This document shows positions 1-11,097 of a DNA stretch of 64,000 nt, in pieces. The position numbers were made by a program, and so were the translations under genes. Each line of letters starts with the position of its first letter. The first letter of the stretch is position 1. This DNA comes from Anniella stebbinsi (taxonomy: Eukaryota; Chordata; Lepidosauria; Squamata; Anniellidae), in contig JARDYH010000005.1 of the NCBI GenBank assembly GCA_029215795.1, positions 42,724,001 to 42,788,000 on the forward strand, given 5' to 3'. Below the pieces are notes generated by a model, which did not search any database, was not told the origin of the DNA, and saw only the letters and a list, made by a program, of their open reading frames with translations.

Positions 1-510
1 ACAGAAATGCTTCTGGGTATTGTTGTACTTTCCAGAATTACCATAAAACCAAATGCCACCTTTCACTGCTGGAATGCATTGACATACAAAGGGATCAATT
101 AAAAGAGAGAGAGAGAGTAGGAGTTTACACCAGCTTTCCCAACCCTGGCTGATTGACACAGTGCAAGGTGATTGGTCTGGTAAGATGTAGAAGCAAAGAG
201 GGTTCCTGTCCCTTTTCATTTCCCCTTTCCCATAGTCACTTAAGGTATAGAAACCCTGTTTCTCCCCCCCACACACACACACACTTTTTTTGTTGTTGTT
301 GTTAAACAATCATCAAAGGAATAAGAAAGCTTGCATTTTATTGCAGGAAATACATACTGGGTGGGAGGGTTCCCAACCCAGGATGGAGGGCGACCCAAAA
401 AGATGATCCTCTCTGAGAGGCAAGAGCATGAAGAAGTAGGAAGCAGGAGGTGAGGTCAACAACCCTGAGAGTACAAGTCTAGCAGTAGAAGGAAGGTCAG
501 CACAGGACAG
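1..510. other. Non-coding stretch with short microsatellites
   Basis: I see no gene or recognised transposon. It holds an (AG)n run near 103-117, a (CA)n run near 270-284 and a (GTT)n run near 291-303. The open frames starting after 450 belong to the repeat that begins near 512. Confidence 0.5.
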
Positions 511-511
511 T

Positions 512-930
512 GTACGAGGCTGTCTTTGTGGTGTGGGTTGGCGCCTCCTCCCTCCTCAACCCCACACTGTTCATCTCCCAGGGTGGCACCAGGTAATCCT
601 GATGCTGAGGAGGGAGTGCAGGTTTTCTGGGCAGCCATCTGGATCCTGGAGCCACTCCTACCTTTTCCTGGTGGAAGGCGACCAATTACTGGTTGCTTCC
701 AACAGGCTCCATCCCTGGGTTGTCCCCGGATTGGGCAAACAGCAGTGTTACTTGGCAGAAGTGCCATGTTGACGTTGCTCCCTTTGAAAAAGTCAGGCTA
801 AATCCCTGATTTTTCAGAACGCAGCATGGCAGGGAAGCCCCGCAGTGGCTGCAAAGCTGTGCCTATGTCATCTAACTGATGGGGTGCAGAACCACAGCCA
901 CCACAGGGCTTTGTGTAGACAGCCCTTAGG
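512..930. mobile_element. Non-autonomous DNA transposon, 0.42-kb family, copy 1
   Basis: This stretch aligns along its whole length with 6741-7158: the same order of blocks, including GCTGAGGAGGGAG and CCTGGTGGAAGG and a closing GACAGCCC. The ends are imperfect inverted repeats (AGGCTGTCT at the left, AGACAGCCCT at the right). The three overlapping open frames here are frames of the repeat, and none is shared intact with the other copy. The superfamily is not clear; no convincing target duplication was found. Confidence 0.65.
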
Positions 931-2739
931 AAGCTTGGAGGTCCTCTATTCTCTTTGTTCTCCTTTTAAAGCTAAGTTGCACCCACACTTCCAACACTAT
1001 TAAAGATACAGGAATACTTTGGTCCTTTGAAGTAATACGCATGTTGAGCTTTTGTTAATATATACATGTTGCAGTTTTTGTTTTCTTGCCTGCAGTGAAG
1101 ACAAGAGGTGAAGAACGTGATGTTAAAGGGAGGAGTCTGGCTCCCCTTGCCCCTGGATTTTAAAACATTGATAGCCCTATCTAGTGAATTGTGGAGTATT
1201 CAAGGCCTAGGAATGCTACAAATAATTAGGGGAATATTGAATTAACTTTGGTTTTTCCATAGTCAGTGTTAATTCCAAGTTCACATTCTGTCCTAGTGCA
1301 ACTCTGTGTTCCATAAAACCAAGTGGAATTTTTGTTTTGGAACCAACAAGTGGGACTGTAAACAGGAAGGAGGAAGGCGTGTGTGTGTGTGTGTGTGTAT
1401 AGATATACGATGAATCAGAAGGTGCAGTTCTGTATTTCTGAGTCTGCCTTTCTTGTGGGTTTTACAACAATGGGAAAATACCAGCAACAAGGTCAAAAGA
1501 TAAGCAAACATGAAGCTACCCCAGATGATTACCTTCAAAATACTTAAAAGAAAACCAAAGCAAAACAAAAGTGGGAGCAATTTCTTTCTCGAATTTGCAC
1601 ATTGCCAAAAAGCTGAGACAAATCCCCAAGCCTTCCCCTAAGGACAGAGGTTCTATTGACAGAGGTGTGCAACCAGCAGCAGTGTTCAAACAAATGTGTG
1701 CAAAGGCAAAGGGAACATTTTATAGTCTGTTTACTACTGTACATTCCGAATGTAGCTATTTCAATTGCCGCCCAGTGATATAAATAAACTTATGTAATAA
1801 CATCTCACAACTCTATAAGTCTGTCTGTCTGTCTGTCTGCTGCCTGCCTGCCTCACTTCGCCTCCTGAAATGTTTTGCCAGCATGGGCGAGAAAGGTATC
1901 ACAGCAAAGTCGCCTGAAAGAGAGCTTTCAGGCATTGCACTTTACATGATTAACAATTGCATAAGAAAGAGAATGGGGCCTGGCTGTCAGATCCCCATTG
2001 TGCCCATTGGCTGCACTTATGTATGGGGGGAATGACTGAAACAGGGATGCCTGGCAAATCTTGATGGTCCAGGGTTCCATATCATGGGGAAATTCTGCCT
2101 ACACGTTTCCCAGGCTTCCCCTCTGTGAACATCCCCTCAATATGGGAATGCCAGAGGGGGTGGGCAGGGGACACAGCGCTGGGGCAGGGCCAGATAGTGC
2201 AGCCCTGTTCTCTCCTGCAATTGGTAGGTAATCATGTGTTTCAAGAACCTACAAACTTTCACTTGGGCCAGAGTCTCCCCTGCATAGGAGAATACCATTG
2301 CTTCAGGGATCGATTGGAACCTTTGCGACATCAGTCATCATTACAGTGATAGTCAGCAGCCATGATCAGCAGCCATTTTACAAAGGTAGGGAACCTTTTG
2401 GGTACAAATGGGCACATGTGAGCAGTTTTACCAGTGCTGCAGGCACATTTTACTTTGAGGGATACAGTTCCATTTTACATTGGGGGGGCACAAGCACATT
2501 TTCTTGCCCCCCATCCAGGATTCTTATTTTTCTTGCCCCCTTTTCCTTCCCTTCCTTCTCCTCTTCATTTGAGGTTTCCTTCCCCCACAACCTCTTCTTT
2601 TTTATTCCCACGCCCAGTGCTTCTGCCCCTCCCCCTGCTACCTCTCTTCTCACCCCTGTCAGCCCACCACACACCTATATTGTTTATGACAGGCCCCACC
2701 CTTTCAACTGCAGCAGATCTTTATAGCCACATTCCCATA
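931..2739. other. Non-coding stretch, no gene recognised
   Basis: It contains a (TG)n run at 1380-1398, a (CTGT)n/(CTGC)n run at 1819-1853, a small perfect hairpin at 1912-1933 (arms GCCTGAAAG and CTTTCAGGC, 4-base loop) and a pyrimidine-rich tract at about 2500-2665. The last produces proline/serine-rich chance frames on the plus strand. Confidence 0.5.
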
Positions 2740-2826
2740 CTCATTCGCATCCACTATTTAGGCAACAACTCAGTGCATGATTACCTAGGTGGGAATAAGT
2801 CCCATGGAACTCAATGAGACTAGAAA
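2740..2826. repeat. Old interspersed repeat, 'AACTCAATG' family, copy 1
   Basis: Its core, AAGTCCCATGGAACTCAATG, recurs in diverged form near 39900-39965, 43175-43262, 44025-44112 and 60185-60285. I recognise the consensus as a common short repeat of lizard genomes, usually flanked by a version of GGATTGCACTGT. It is diverged and partial here. Confidence 0.55.
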
Positions 2827-3045
2827 GCATGAATAGAATTACATTGTTTGCAGACCATTTTGTTAGTCTGTTATAATATCCCACACCTTTGCAAGTCTAC
2901 TTGTTTGACGCCTTCTCTTTGCTATTAAAAGTGAGAGAGGGTACCATAAAAAAAATTGCGAGGAAGCTGCAATCTTTAGTCTCCAGTACCGCTTAACCCT
3001 AGGATCAGCAGCCATTACATCAATCAGTCCACCCTTAACTTAGAC

Positions 3046-3371
3046 TAGGCATGTGCATACAAGCAAAATTCAAGCTCATCCTCCTTGAAGTTTTTTTCTT
3101 TTCTTTTTGCATGAAAATCCCTGCATATGTTCCCAACTGTATGCATCAATTCTGCACGTCTTTGAAATGCATGCATTCTTCCTCCATTGATTAAAACGTG
3201 CTTGTGCATGTCTTTCAAAAGTCGAACACATTTTTTAGGGCATCTGTGAATCATGTTGCAAGCTTGGAAACGTACAGACTTCCACTGCAGAGTCCAGGTT
3301 TGGTCCACATGGTGTGAACTGAGTAAATCCTGATCAAAAATGAACTGAAATGAATTTCTCTTGCATTCCTA
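3046..3371. mobile_element. hAT-like non-autonomous element, ends TAGG...CCTA
   Basis: The ends are inverted repeats (TAGGCATGTGCAT at the left; the right end reads TAGGAATGCAAGAG on the other strand). The flanks ACTTAGAC (3038-3045) and GCTCAGAC (3372-3379) agree at 6 of 8 positions and differ by two transitions, as expected for an old 8-bp hAT target duplication. The interior matches the element at 10514 in opposite orientation, including the block AATCAATGG. It carries no transposase frame. Confidence 0.65.
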
Positions 3372-3675
3372 GCTCAGACATATTGATGCGTATAGCAAGC
3401 AAGGAGCAAAAGCAGCCATGCTTCACAGGCAGAAAAACAAAAGGTAATAAATAAATAAAAAATGAATGCAGACAGACAAAAGTGACTGAGCAACAACCAG
3501 TATTCACCTCAGCCCATCTTGATGATTATGCTTTGCATCACAGTAGTATTTTCAAAGAGAGAGAAGTAATGAGTGAAGGTAAAATATCATTGCCATTGAT
3601 CTGGTTCTGTCCTTCACTTTCTATATCTAATCAGCAAGTTGTCTAGTAAACATGATGTATTTGGAGGAGAGTATG

Positions 3676-3676
<1 letters not shown>

Positions 3677-3713
<37 letters not shown>
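3677..3713. repeat. (ATG)n microsatellite
   Basis: About twelve uninterrupted ATG/GAT units. They explain the poly-methionine and poly-isoleucine open frames on the two strands at 3614-3845, which are not genes. Confidence 0.95.
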
Positions 3714-6411
3714 TTTATATGCCAGACCAATTGGCAGGAGGTGCCTCTAACCACATGCCACCTCTCTGTAATCAGCAGCTTTACCAAGCAGCCTCCCAAG
3801 TTTCTGTTTTGCGCTCAAATGGCAAAAGAAATGCAGAAAGATTAAAGAGGCACACCCAAGACTTGTCACAGTCTGTCAACTCCTTTCCCTTTCTGACTGG
3901 CAAATAAGAGTGCATGCCTATCAAATATTAAAAGGCATCTAATGGGAAACTTCCGTTCTTGGGAATCATAATAAGATTTGTATGGCCATTACATTCCAGT
4001 GGTGTGATTATTCTTCATAATATAGATAACTCTGTGTACCTTATGGGATTTCATTTTACCTGCCTTGTGCTTGACCTTTATCTGTAGTTTTAGTTATGAT
4101 ATAACACCCACAATTAAGGAAATGATTCATTGACCACTTACAGTGAAATAGCTTCAGTAACTTCCCTGGAACCGGACCAGTAAAAGCAGCCTTTTTATCA
4201 CCCTTTTCGAGTTAAAGCATTTTCTATACTGACTAGTAAATTAATGTTTAAGAGAAGGTAATCATAGGAAGCAGATTTTCTGGAATCACCTAAACATGAC
4301 TGAAATCAGGAAAGACACATCTACAAGGCTCTTTATGTATTCTGTACGCAGGGTTTTTTGGTCTATGTTTCCATGTGGGGGTGTATGATGTAGTATTTGT
4401 CATTCAGACAATGTTTTTTAAAAATATGGATAGAACTCATTTTGATGTTTTGTCTCCATATGTATATTACAGAAGTTACATGCATGAGCTCAGGAACTCA
4501 GTTCGGAAATTCACTGCATGAATGCAGTATGTGTTTTTTCATTTTGATAATATATGCAAATATATTTCAATTTTATCAACCAATTAGCTGGTTTAAAGAC
4601 ATACAGTATGTCAATTATAGCAACTTTGAATGTAAGCAAACTCTAACCTATGCATCTTCCCATAGGAAATCTATTGCCACCAATATACTGTCTCTCTCTA
4701 GCCACCATGAATCTCCCTTCAAGGTCTTGAATTAGAACATATTAAAGAGCATTCTTTTGTGGAATATTAGCATTGCTGATGCAGAACTATAATTTGTTGC
4801 AAATGATGATCAGATGTATGTGAAGTACCCAAGAGTGAGGTTTGTTCTGACAGTCTTTTGATTTCTCAAAGATGGAAACTGAAAGCAAATTAGATGCCAG
4901 ATACCGTACCAAATATTAATTATGTTGGAAACATCAAGTCAATAACAATTTCATTGTGAAGGGCAGGGGGAGTTGGCGGGAAAATATTTTGACACATTAT
5001 CACCATAGGGCAATAAACTTGACTATAGGCACTTCCAACATTGTGGGCACTCAAATGTTGCTTTGATAACGCAATTTTCAAGGCAGTTCTAATGTGTTTA
5101 TCTCTCTCTGGTCAGTGCTCCATACTAAATCTGAAATTAATTCACTTTTGCTGATGATGGGGATAGCCAGTAAACACCTAGGATGTTTTCCTTGGCTGTG
5201 TCTGTGGCGCTCGTGTAGGGTTTGTGATACGACAACAATATTTCAGTTGGCATAGCTCTCTGTCGGCCACATGGAAAATTTGACTCGTTTTAAAAAAAAG
5301 AGAGAACCTTCAAGAAGTTACTGATATTAGAACAGGCAGCTTTTTAACTGCAAAGCTGGGTCCCAATTAATGGAAATACACATTTAGCTGACTTGTGGAC
5401 TATGTCTCCTGCCAATTAGCTCCATCTCAATGTTCTATTCCTTGCCTTGAGTCAATAAACAGTTCAAGATTTCCTGGACTCAGAAAATGGCACTCAGTGC
5501 CAAATACTGTGGGTATATTAAAACCATACCTACAACAATAGCTCTCAACAAGGGAACACAGCTAACTAATCACTCTCTTGTTCAAGGGAGCATTTGACAG
5601 AGAACCTAGAAAGCTGAAGGTACGCAACACTCCTAATCAAGGAAATCATTGGTTCAGATCATAGAAAAATACTTACTAAACTTTAGGTACCCTTTGTTCT
5701 GAATCTGTCTTGACCACCTTTCTTTCCCCTACAGAGTTACATACCAGAAATGCCTGTACAATAAGGTTTGATTGTGGGGCTTAGTGTGGTAGATTGAGAT
5801 GAGTGAGTCATTATCTGTCATTTATCTTGTACTTAAAGTGGGAGAAAGAAAAGAAGAGGTCAGAACAAAACAGGACATAGGGTTATGCCGCAATTTTGCC
5901 AATCGATTTCATATTCATCTTCCTCCCCTGCAGAACTTCTGAGGGAGGGCTATATAGACTGGAACCCTGCATTCAGCAGTGGGTAGCATAGTTATAAATA
6001 TTGACTCCATCCTTGAAAATGTGGGATTTGAGTCTCAAGGTCACACACAACATAATTCCATGTAAAGAAAATGTGGACACTGCCACTTATGCAATGTGGC
6101 ATGCAAGGGATTACTTTGCTGTACACAGGTCAGAAAGCTGATGTGTGCATTGAAATAGCTGTCCCATTTCTGTCAAGCAAAATTCATGCAATCCATGTGT
6201 CCTCCCCCTCAAATTGGAGGCAGAACATTTGAAGGAGACAGTGCCTTCAGTTTTTGGAGTCTTTTCAGATCTTTTATAATAGGTGGCTTCTGGACTCCTT
6301 CTTCTGCATAGGATAGAGCCAGAGTCAGAGCACATCTTCTATACACTGTGAAGATGCCGGTGAAAACAGTTACCCCTTGGTGAATATTTTCCCACCAGGC
6401 TATATTGTTTA
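3714..6411. other. Longest repeat-poor non-coding stretch
   Basis: I recognise no transposon, gene or RNA in this 2.7 kb. The 112-codon plus-strand frame at 4397-4735 has no domain I recognise and looks like an AT-rich chance frame. Old repeats too diverged to see by eye, or conserved non-coding elements, may be present. Confidence 0.45.
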
Positions 6412-6550
6412 AAACAACCTTCCCTAACCTGGTGTTCTCCAGATGTTTTGGACTTGGACTCCAACTCCCAACTGCCCCAACCAGCAGAGTCAATGATCAC
6501 AAATGCTGGAAGTTGTAGTCCAAAACATATGGAGGGCCAGGGAAGGCTGA
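6412..6550. repeat. Palindromic MITE-like repeat ('AACTCCCA' family)
   Basis: It is an imperfect palindrome: CCTTCCCTAACCTGGTG at the left answers AGGGAAGGCTG at the right, and the inner arms GGACTCCAACTCCCA and GGAAGTTGTAGTCC face each other. The same consensus occurs at 54448-54575, and as a half copy at 63267-63345. It is a foldback element common in reptile genomes (from memory). Confidence 0.7.
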
Positions 6551-6740
6551 TTTAGAACTTGCCACCATTATGTTATGGGTCTCAATAACCCTGCCTACAA
6601 CTACCAAGTGCATGGAGAATTTGTAAGTAATTATGTATGTTAGGAATCTTCCCTATTTACTTACACCATAAAATCACCTGTTGTTTGTGATTACGTGCCA
6701 GTGTGATTGCTAGAACCCACTGGAGTCAGTACAGAGGTTA

Positions 6741-7158
6741 CTAAGGGGTTGTCTTCATGGTGTGCAATTGGCGCCACCTCCCCCCAAACCCCTGTGCTTT
6801 TCATCTCCTGGGGTGGCGGGGGGGGGGGTAATCCCAATGCTGAGGAGGGAGCATGGGATTTCCGGTGGCCATCTGGGTACTGGAGCCACCCCACTCTCTT
6901 CCTGGTGGAAGGTGACCAATCGCCAATCAACTTCCTCCAGGTACCAACCTCGGATTGGCCCCAGACTGACGGCAGACAGCAGAAGAACCATACTGATGTC
7001 ATTCCCACTGAAAAAATTGGGCTCAGTCCCTGACTTTTCCCATGCGCAGTTTCACAGGAAAGCCCCATGGTGGCTGTGATGCTGTGGCTGCATTGTATAA
7101 CTGATGCAGTGCAGGTCTGCAGCCACTGTAGAGCTTTCTCCGCATATAGACAGCCCCT
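6741..7158. mobile_element. Non-autonomous DNA transposon, 0.42-kb family, copy 2
   Basis: Second copy of the family at 512-930, in the same orientation. The terminal inverted repeat is clearer here: AAGGGGTTGTCTTCATG at the left, and the right end (ATAGACAGCCCCT) reads AGGGGCTGTCTAT in complement. An 11-base G run (6818-6828) marks this copy. The 160-codon minus-strand frame covering it is interrupted in copy 1 and is not a gene. Confidence 0.65.
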
Positions 7159-7159
7159 A

Positions 7160-7914
7160 ACACTGAGGTGCATTCAGCACTTGCATTCAGTGCTTCTTAT
7201 ACAGGTGTGATCCTGATTTATAAATTCATTACATGCCTTAAGCTGAAGTGCAGAAAGCGGCTAATCATTTGTTCCAGCCTCCTTGCCCCCCACACCATGA
7301 CATTGGTTTCATTCCACAGCCCTGTATCAGATATGTGCAGCCAAGACAAGAAACCCAAGAAGATGGATGTGGCGAACAGACACGATCATGACTTGGCAGC
7401 CTTTGCGATAAAGAGATTGAGCTGAATTGCCAGGACTGAGACACCACATGTTAGGAGAGGCAGGGATGCAATTTAAGCAGCCTTTGGTGTTTATATTTAA
7501 TACATCTATTGCTAACTTCCATCCCCCTTGCAATTCATTAGAAGAGAGTTGATGATTGAGTGATTATATTCTACTTAGTTTTTAAGCACAATATAATTTC
7601 CTAGCTATCGGTCACTTCCCCACCTCCTTTCTTTCACAGCAAATGTGTTGTGTGGGTCTCTGAGCTCACCAAAACATCCAACATAATAAAAAACAACATG
7701 TGAGTGTCTTCTCATAGTTTTGAAGCAATGAAGATATTGTTGGGAATATTCCGACCTTGTCTTCAAGTTACTGGAAGGAGGCAGTGTTGCAGTTAGTTAG
7801 TTCATGGGATTTTGTCCACAGCTAGCCCCAGGAACTCCATAGCCTACAATATGGCTTCCTGTGAGATTGTTGTTTTTTCTTTCCCCCCCTTCTTCCTTCC
7901 TCCACTGTCTCTTT
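7160..7914. other. Non-coding stretch, nothing recognised
   Basis: No repeat family, RNA gene or plausible exon was recognised before the LINE fragment that begins near 7915. Confidence 0.4.
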
Positions 7915-8281
7915 TTGACTTCCACCATAGCTGGGAGCACATGTGGCTACCAGGAAGCGGGCCTTTTCTGCTGTGGCACCTCAGCAGTAGAATGAGCTCC
8001 CTAGAGAGGTTTGCCTGGCACATACATTGCACTCCTTTCAGCGACAAGTGAATACCTTTTTATATTCCCAGTATTTTAGCATCCTAGCCTTTTAGGTCTG
8101 CTGTTTTAAATCTGTATTTTAAATCTATGCATTGCTGCTCTGTTTTATTCTGGTTGTGGTTTTATATTATGGTTTTAAGCTTCTTTATTTTATATGTTAT
8201 GCATACCTTGTGGTTTTAATTTTTGTGAACCACGCAGAGACATTTGGCTATCGGGTGGTATAGAAATAAATAATAAATATG
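7915..8281 (+). mobile_element. L2-type LINE, 5'-truncated 3' end
   Basis: The first 110 bases are the end of ORF2, with blocks such as GGGCCTTTTCTGCTGTGGC and ATGAGCTCCC matching the other L2 copies here (53860-53915). The 3' UTR follows, closing with the signature CACGCAGAGACATTTGGCTA and a short A/T tail (AATAAATAATAAAT). The reading frame is decayed. Confidence 0.8.
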
Positions 8282-8541
8282 TTTGCTCTCTCTTGCTCCT
8301 GCCACTGTAGTGAACCACAAAATGAACTGAACAAATTCTGAACAATATGGTATACCTGCATTGTATATGCAAGAATATATGTGAGTAAAACTATTTTCTT
8401 CACTGCAGAAGAGTGGTCTCCTTTTATTATGCTAAGATAGCCTGCGTGCATGTGGGATTGGTAGACTCTCATTCTGTCTGTTTTGCCTTTTTTTTTCTCT
8501 GCTAATTGCTTTTCTAACAGGAGGCATCATTACCAAATAAT

Positions 8542-8674
8542 CCCAGATCTACACCAAGCAGGATATGACACTTTGAAAATGGTTTGAAAACTGTATAGGG
8601 AGTATGTCCTGGCCCCAACAGTTGTCACTACTATTATAAACTGTTTTAAAGCAGTAGTGTAGATCCTGCCCAAG
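8542..8674. mobile_element. Foldback element, 'AGATCTACAC' family
   Basis: The ends are inverted repeats (CAGATCTACAC and GTGTAGATC). The middle (GTCCTGGCCCCAACAGTTG) is shared with the foldbacks at 21565-21715 and 24571-24803. It is a short non-coding DNA element. Confidence 0.7.
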
Positions 8675-9770
8675 TCTATTAATATGTTTCAAGCTCCCTA
8701 ATAGCAACAACCATAACATTATTATTATGGTTGTTGTTAAAATATCCAGCAGGGTGACATGTATATTTATTCAAAAGTAAAACCTGCAAATTAGGTCAGT
8801 TCATATTACAAAGCAAGCCAAATGAATATCTCCTTGTTACACAAGCAAAAATCTGATGTCTGTAATATAACCTATTTATAGTTCCAATCCAATGAGTAGC
8901 TATGGATTTAAGAGTGCCAGTTTATAGGCAACTCTTACACCTGCAACAAGGGATTCATTTTAATAGGGGATCCATGCATGAAGGAATACGTCTGCAGATC
9001 AAATTCTTGCTTAGCTAACAAAAGTGTCCCCCCCCAGAAAACAAATTGGGGGGAGGGATATTCCTGTCATGTATCATAGTGGTTCTCTAAAATCATCCAA
9101 AAGTAAATCAAACTGGTGTGGCAGAGAGTATGCATTTAAAGTGTAGAATTGCTAAAATGGGGCAATTTTCATTGTACTTTAACATATATTATATGACACA
9201 ATATGCTAAAGTGTAAGGCGCAACACCACATAATTTAAACAATATGAATATTGGTGCATTTAGTAATATTTACCAGATGGTGGAAACAGTGCTGAATATC
9301 TCTAAGTGCATAAGCTGTATATGGTGCTAAAATGTATTTTACCTAATAGGAGTGAATAGTTTAATTGATATTTGAGCTATATTATTTCATGCTTAGCAAG
9401 ATAGTTGCAATGCCTACATATGAAATATTTAGCAATTTCACTACACAGGGTTGGATCTGTTTTGTTCCTAGAAGGACTGTTTTTGAGAAAGGAAGGGCCT
9501 TTGAGCCAGGAGAGACTCTGGCTAATGGAAAGGGGCATTCCCCCCCCCCCCCGATATTCCCCTCCTCCCCGCAGTTCACAGCACTACCTCTCTCATGATG
9601 TTCTAGAGAGGGCACCAACCCCCCAAAGCAGATTTTCTGGTGGGTGAAAACTAGAGGGTGGGGGGAAACCAGCAAAAATCCCCCTTCTGTTACAGGAGGC
9701 TTGGGAGCACCCTGTTTTGTAAGTGTAACTTCACTTACAGGATCTTTAGGCAGTATGCCTGTGTGCACCA
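8675..9770. other. Non-coding stretch with a small hairpin and a poly-C run
   Basis: A perfect 11-bp-arm hairpin lies at 8706-8735 (AACAACCATAA and TTATGGTTGTT around an ATT-rich loop). A run of 13 C lies at 9540-9552. The 189-codon minus-strand frame over 9382-9951 runs through this tract and antisense through the neighbouring SINE-like repeat, so I do not count it as a gene. Confidence 0.5.
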
Positions 9771-9921
9771 ATTGCTGGGGAACATGGGTGGGAGGGTGCT
9801 GTTGCACCGTGTCCTGCTCTGTTGGTCCCTGGTCGATAGCTGGTTGGCTGTTGCATGAACAGAGTGCTGGACTAGAGGGACCCTTGGTCTGATCCAGGAT
9901 GGCACTTATAATGTTCTTAAT
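9771..9921 (+). repeat. SINE/LINE-derived interspersed repeat ('GGTCTGATCCAG' family)
   Basis: It contains GGTTGGCTGTTGCATGAACA, GGACTAGAGGGACCC and TTGGTCTGATCCAGGATGGC and ends in a GTTCTTA-like tail. I recognise this as a very common reptile interspersed repeat. Other copies are at 14018-14290 (split), 41186-41345 (minus) and 49870-49935 (minus). The family is a SINE or the 3' end of a CR1-like LINE; I cannot decide which. Confidence 0.7.
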
Positions 9922-10151
9922 CCTTAGCAACGGTGCAGTTAGGCAATGCAAGAACCTGGATTGAATGGTTTTACCAGGACTCCCCTCCTTAGATGATGAG
10001 AAGAATTGTTTCTTTTACGTGGCAAGTCAATGTGGCAAGTCAGCCCTGCTGTGTTTGAGGGCCTTCCTGCTCATTCTGAAGAGTGGACCTCTGGCCTAAA
10101 GGTCTACCCTGGTGATAGGACCATTGATACAAAGCAATTAATTCTTTGCTA

Positions 10152-10341
10152 TCCAGTGGGGGGGGGGGTGGCTCCTATGTCACTGGGGCAGTGAATCTAC
10201 TCAGTCAGAACTCTAAAGGTGCTGAATCCATTTTGGGGATAAGGTTCAGCATTTTGGATAGCTCCTTTAGAGTTCTGGCTGAAATACAGAGTGGATTTAT
10301 TGCTCCACCGACAAAAGAGTCACTAGCCTCCACGGTTGCAG
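10152..10341. mobile_element. Foldback MITE ('GTCACTGGGGCAGTGAATC' family), copy 1
   Basis: Two arms face each other: GGCAGTGAATC...AGAACTCTAAAGG at the left and CTTTAGAGTTCTGGCTG...GTGGATTTATTGC at the right, around a short centre. The same palindrome occurs at 39567-39753. An 11-base G run lies at 10158-10168. Confidence 0.7.
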
Positions 10342-10513
10342 TCTAACTTCTTATAGACTGCTTCACTAACGTCCTGTGGGGTGATTAAGGCCCAGTCCAT
10401 AGATGTATGTATGAAATGTATCAGTAGTACATTAACATTTCTCCTGAACAATGTCCAAAAGATTTAGGAGCTGTTGTTCTCACGTTACATTTGCATATGT
10501 ATTCAGATATGGC

Positions 10514-10880
10514 TAGGGATGGATAAGAAATTCATTTCAGATTGGTTTTGGTCAAAATTTACCCAGTTTGTGCCTCCCAGAATCGAACGCACACCTGAAA
10601 GCAATCTGCAGCCAAAGTCTGAACATTTACAAGCTTGTGTGATGTAATTTGCGGTACAAAAAAAAGGTGAAAATCTGCATTACAATGCGTATTTTTGAAA
10701 AATGCACACAACACACCCTAATCAATGGGAAAAGAATGTGTACATTTAAAAATGCATACAACTCATGTGTACATTTGGGAAAACAAACATGAGAATACAT
10801 GCAAATTTCCATCCGAAAAGAAAGTTGCAACCTGATACGGACATCAGTTGGAAGGAGATTCAAGGTAGAATTCAGAGAAC
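10514..10880. mobile_element. hAT-like element, second copy of the 3046 family, right end unclear
   Basis: The left end TAGGGATGGATAAG and the following GAAATTCATTTCAG match the complement of the right end of 3046-3371. The interior block CTAATCAATGGGAAAAGAAT also matches in that orientation. The other terminus is not visible before the SINE at 10901, so this copy is probably truncated or heavily diverged. The minus-strand frame at 10627-10863 is not meaningful. Confidence 0.55.
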
Positions 10881-10900
10881 CATTATCTGTTTTACTGATT

Positions 10901-11097
10901 CATAGGAGCACAGGGACATAGGAAGCAGACCTATGCTGACTTAGACCATTGGACCATTTGGCCCAGTATTGTCAACACTGACTGACAGTGGCTCTCCAAG
11001 GGTGTCAAGCAGTTTTTCTTAATCCTACCTGGAGATGCTGTGGATTGAACCAGGGACCTTCAGCATGTGTTCTATCACACTGAACTACAGGATTCCC
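10901..11097 (-). mobile_element. tRNA-derived SINE
   Basis: Read on the minus strand, it starts with a tRNA-like head. A TAGTTCAGTGTGATAGAAC segment fits an RNA polymerase III A box (complement at 11078-11094), and GGTTCAATCC fits a B box (complement at 11042-11051). The body follows (CAGCATCTCCAGG, GAGAGCCACTGTCAG), and it ends with a 3' part near CTTCCTATGTCCC. I recognise it as a widespread squamate SINE with an alanine-tRNA-like head. It is too diverged in the promoter to call active. A head-only fragment lies near 28566-28612. Confidence 0.75.

Noticed and set aside
2298..2817. Two overlapping plus-strand frames of 127 and 142 codons
   Set aside because: They come from a pyrimidine-rich tract with low-complexity Pro/Ser/Phe content and have no recognisable domain.
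3614..3845. Poly-Met and poly-Ile frames
   Set aside because: Direct translation of the (ATG)n microsatellite.
9382..9951. 189-codon minus-strand frame
   Set aside because: It runs antisense through a recognised interspersed repeat and a poly-C tract and has no recognisable domain.
10901..11097. A functional tRNA gene
   Set aside because: The A- and B-box-like motifs are followed by a SINE body, and no cloverleaf with intact stems can be drawn.
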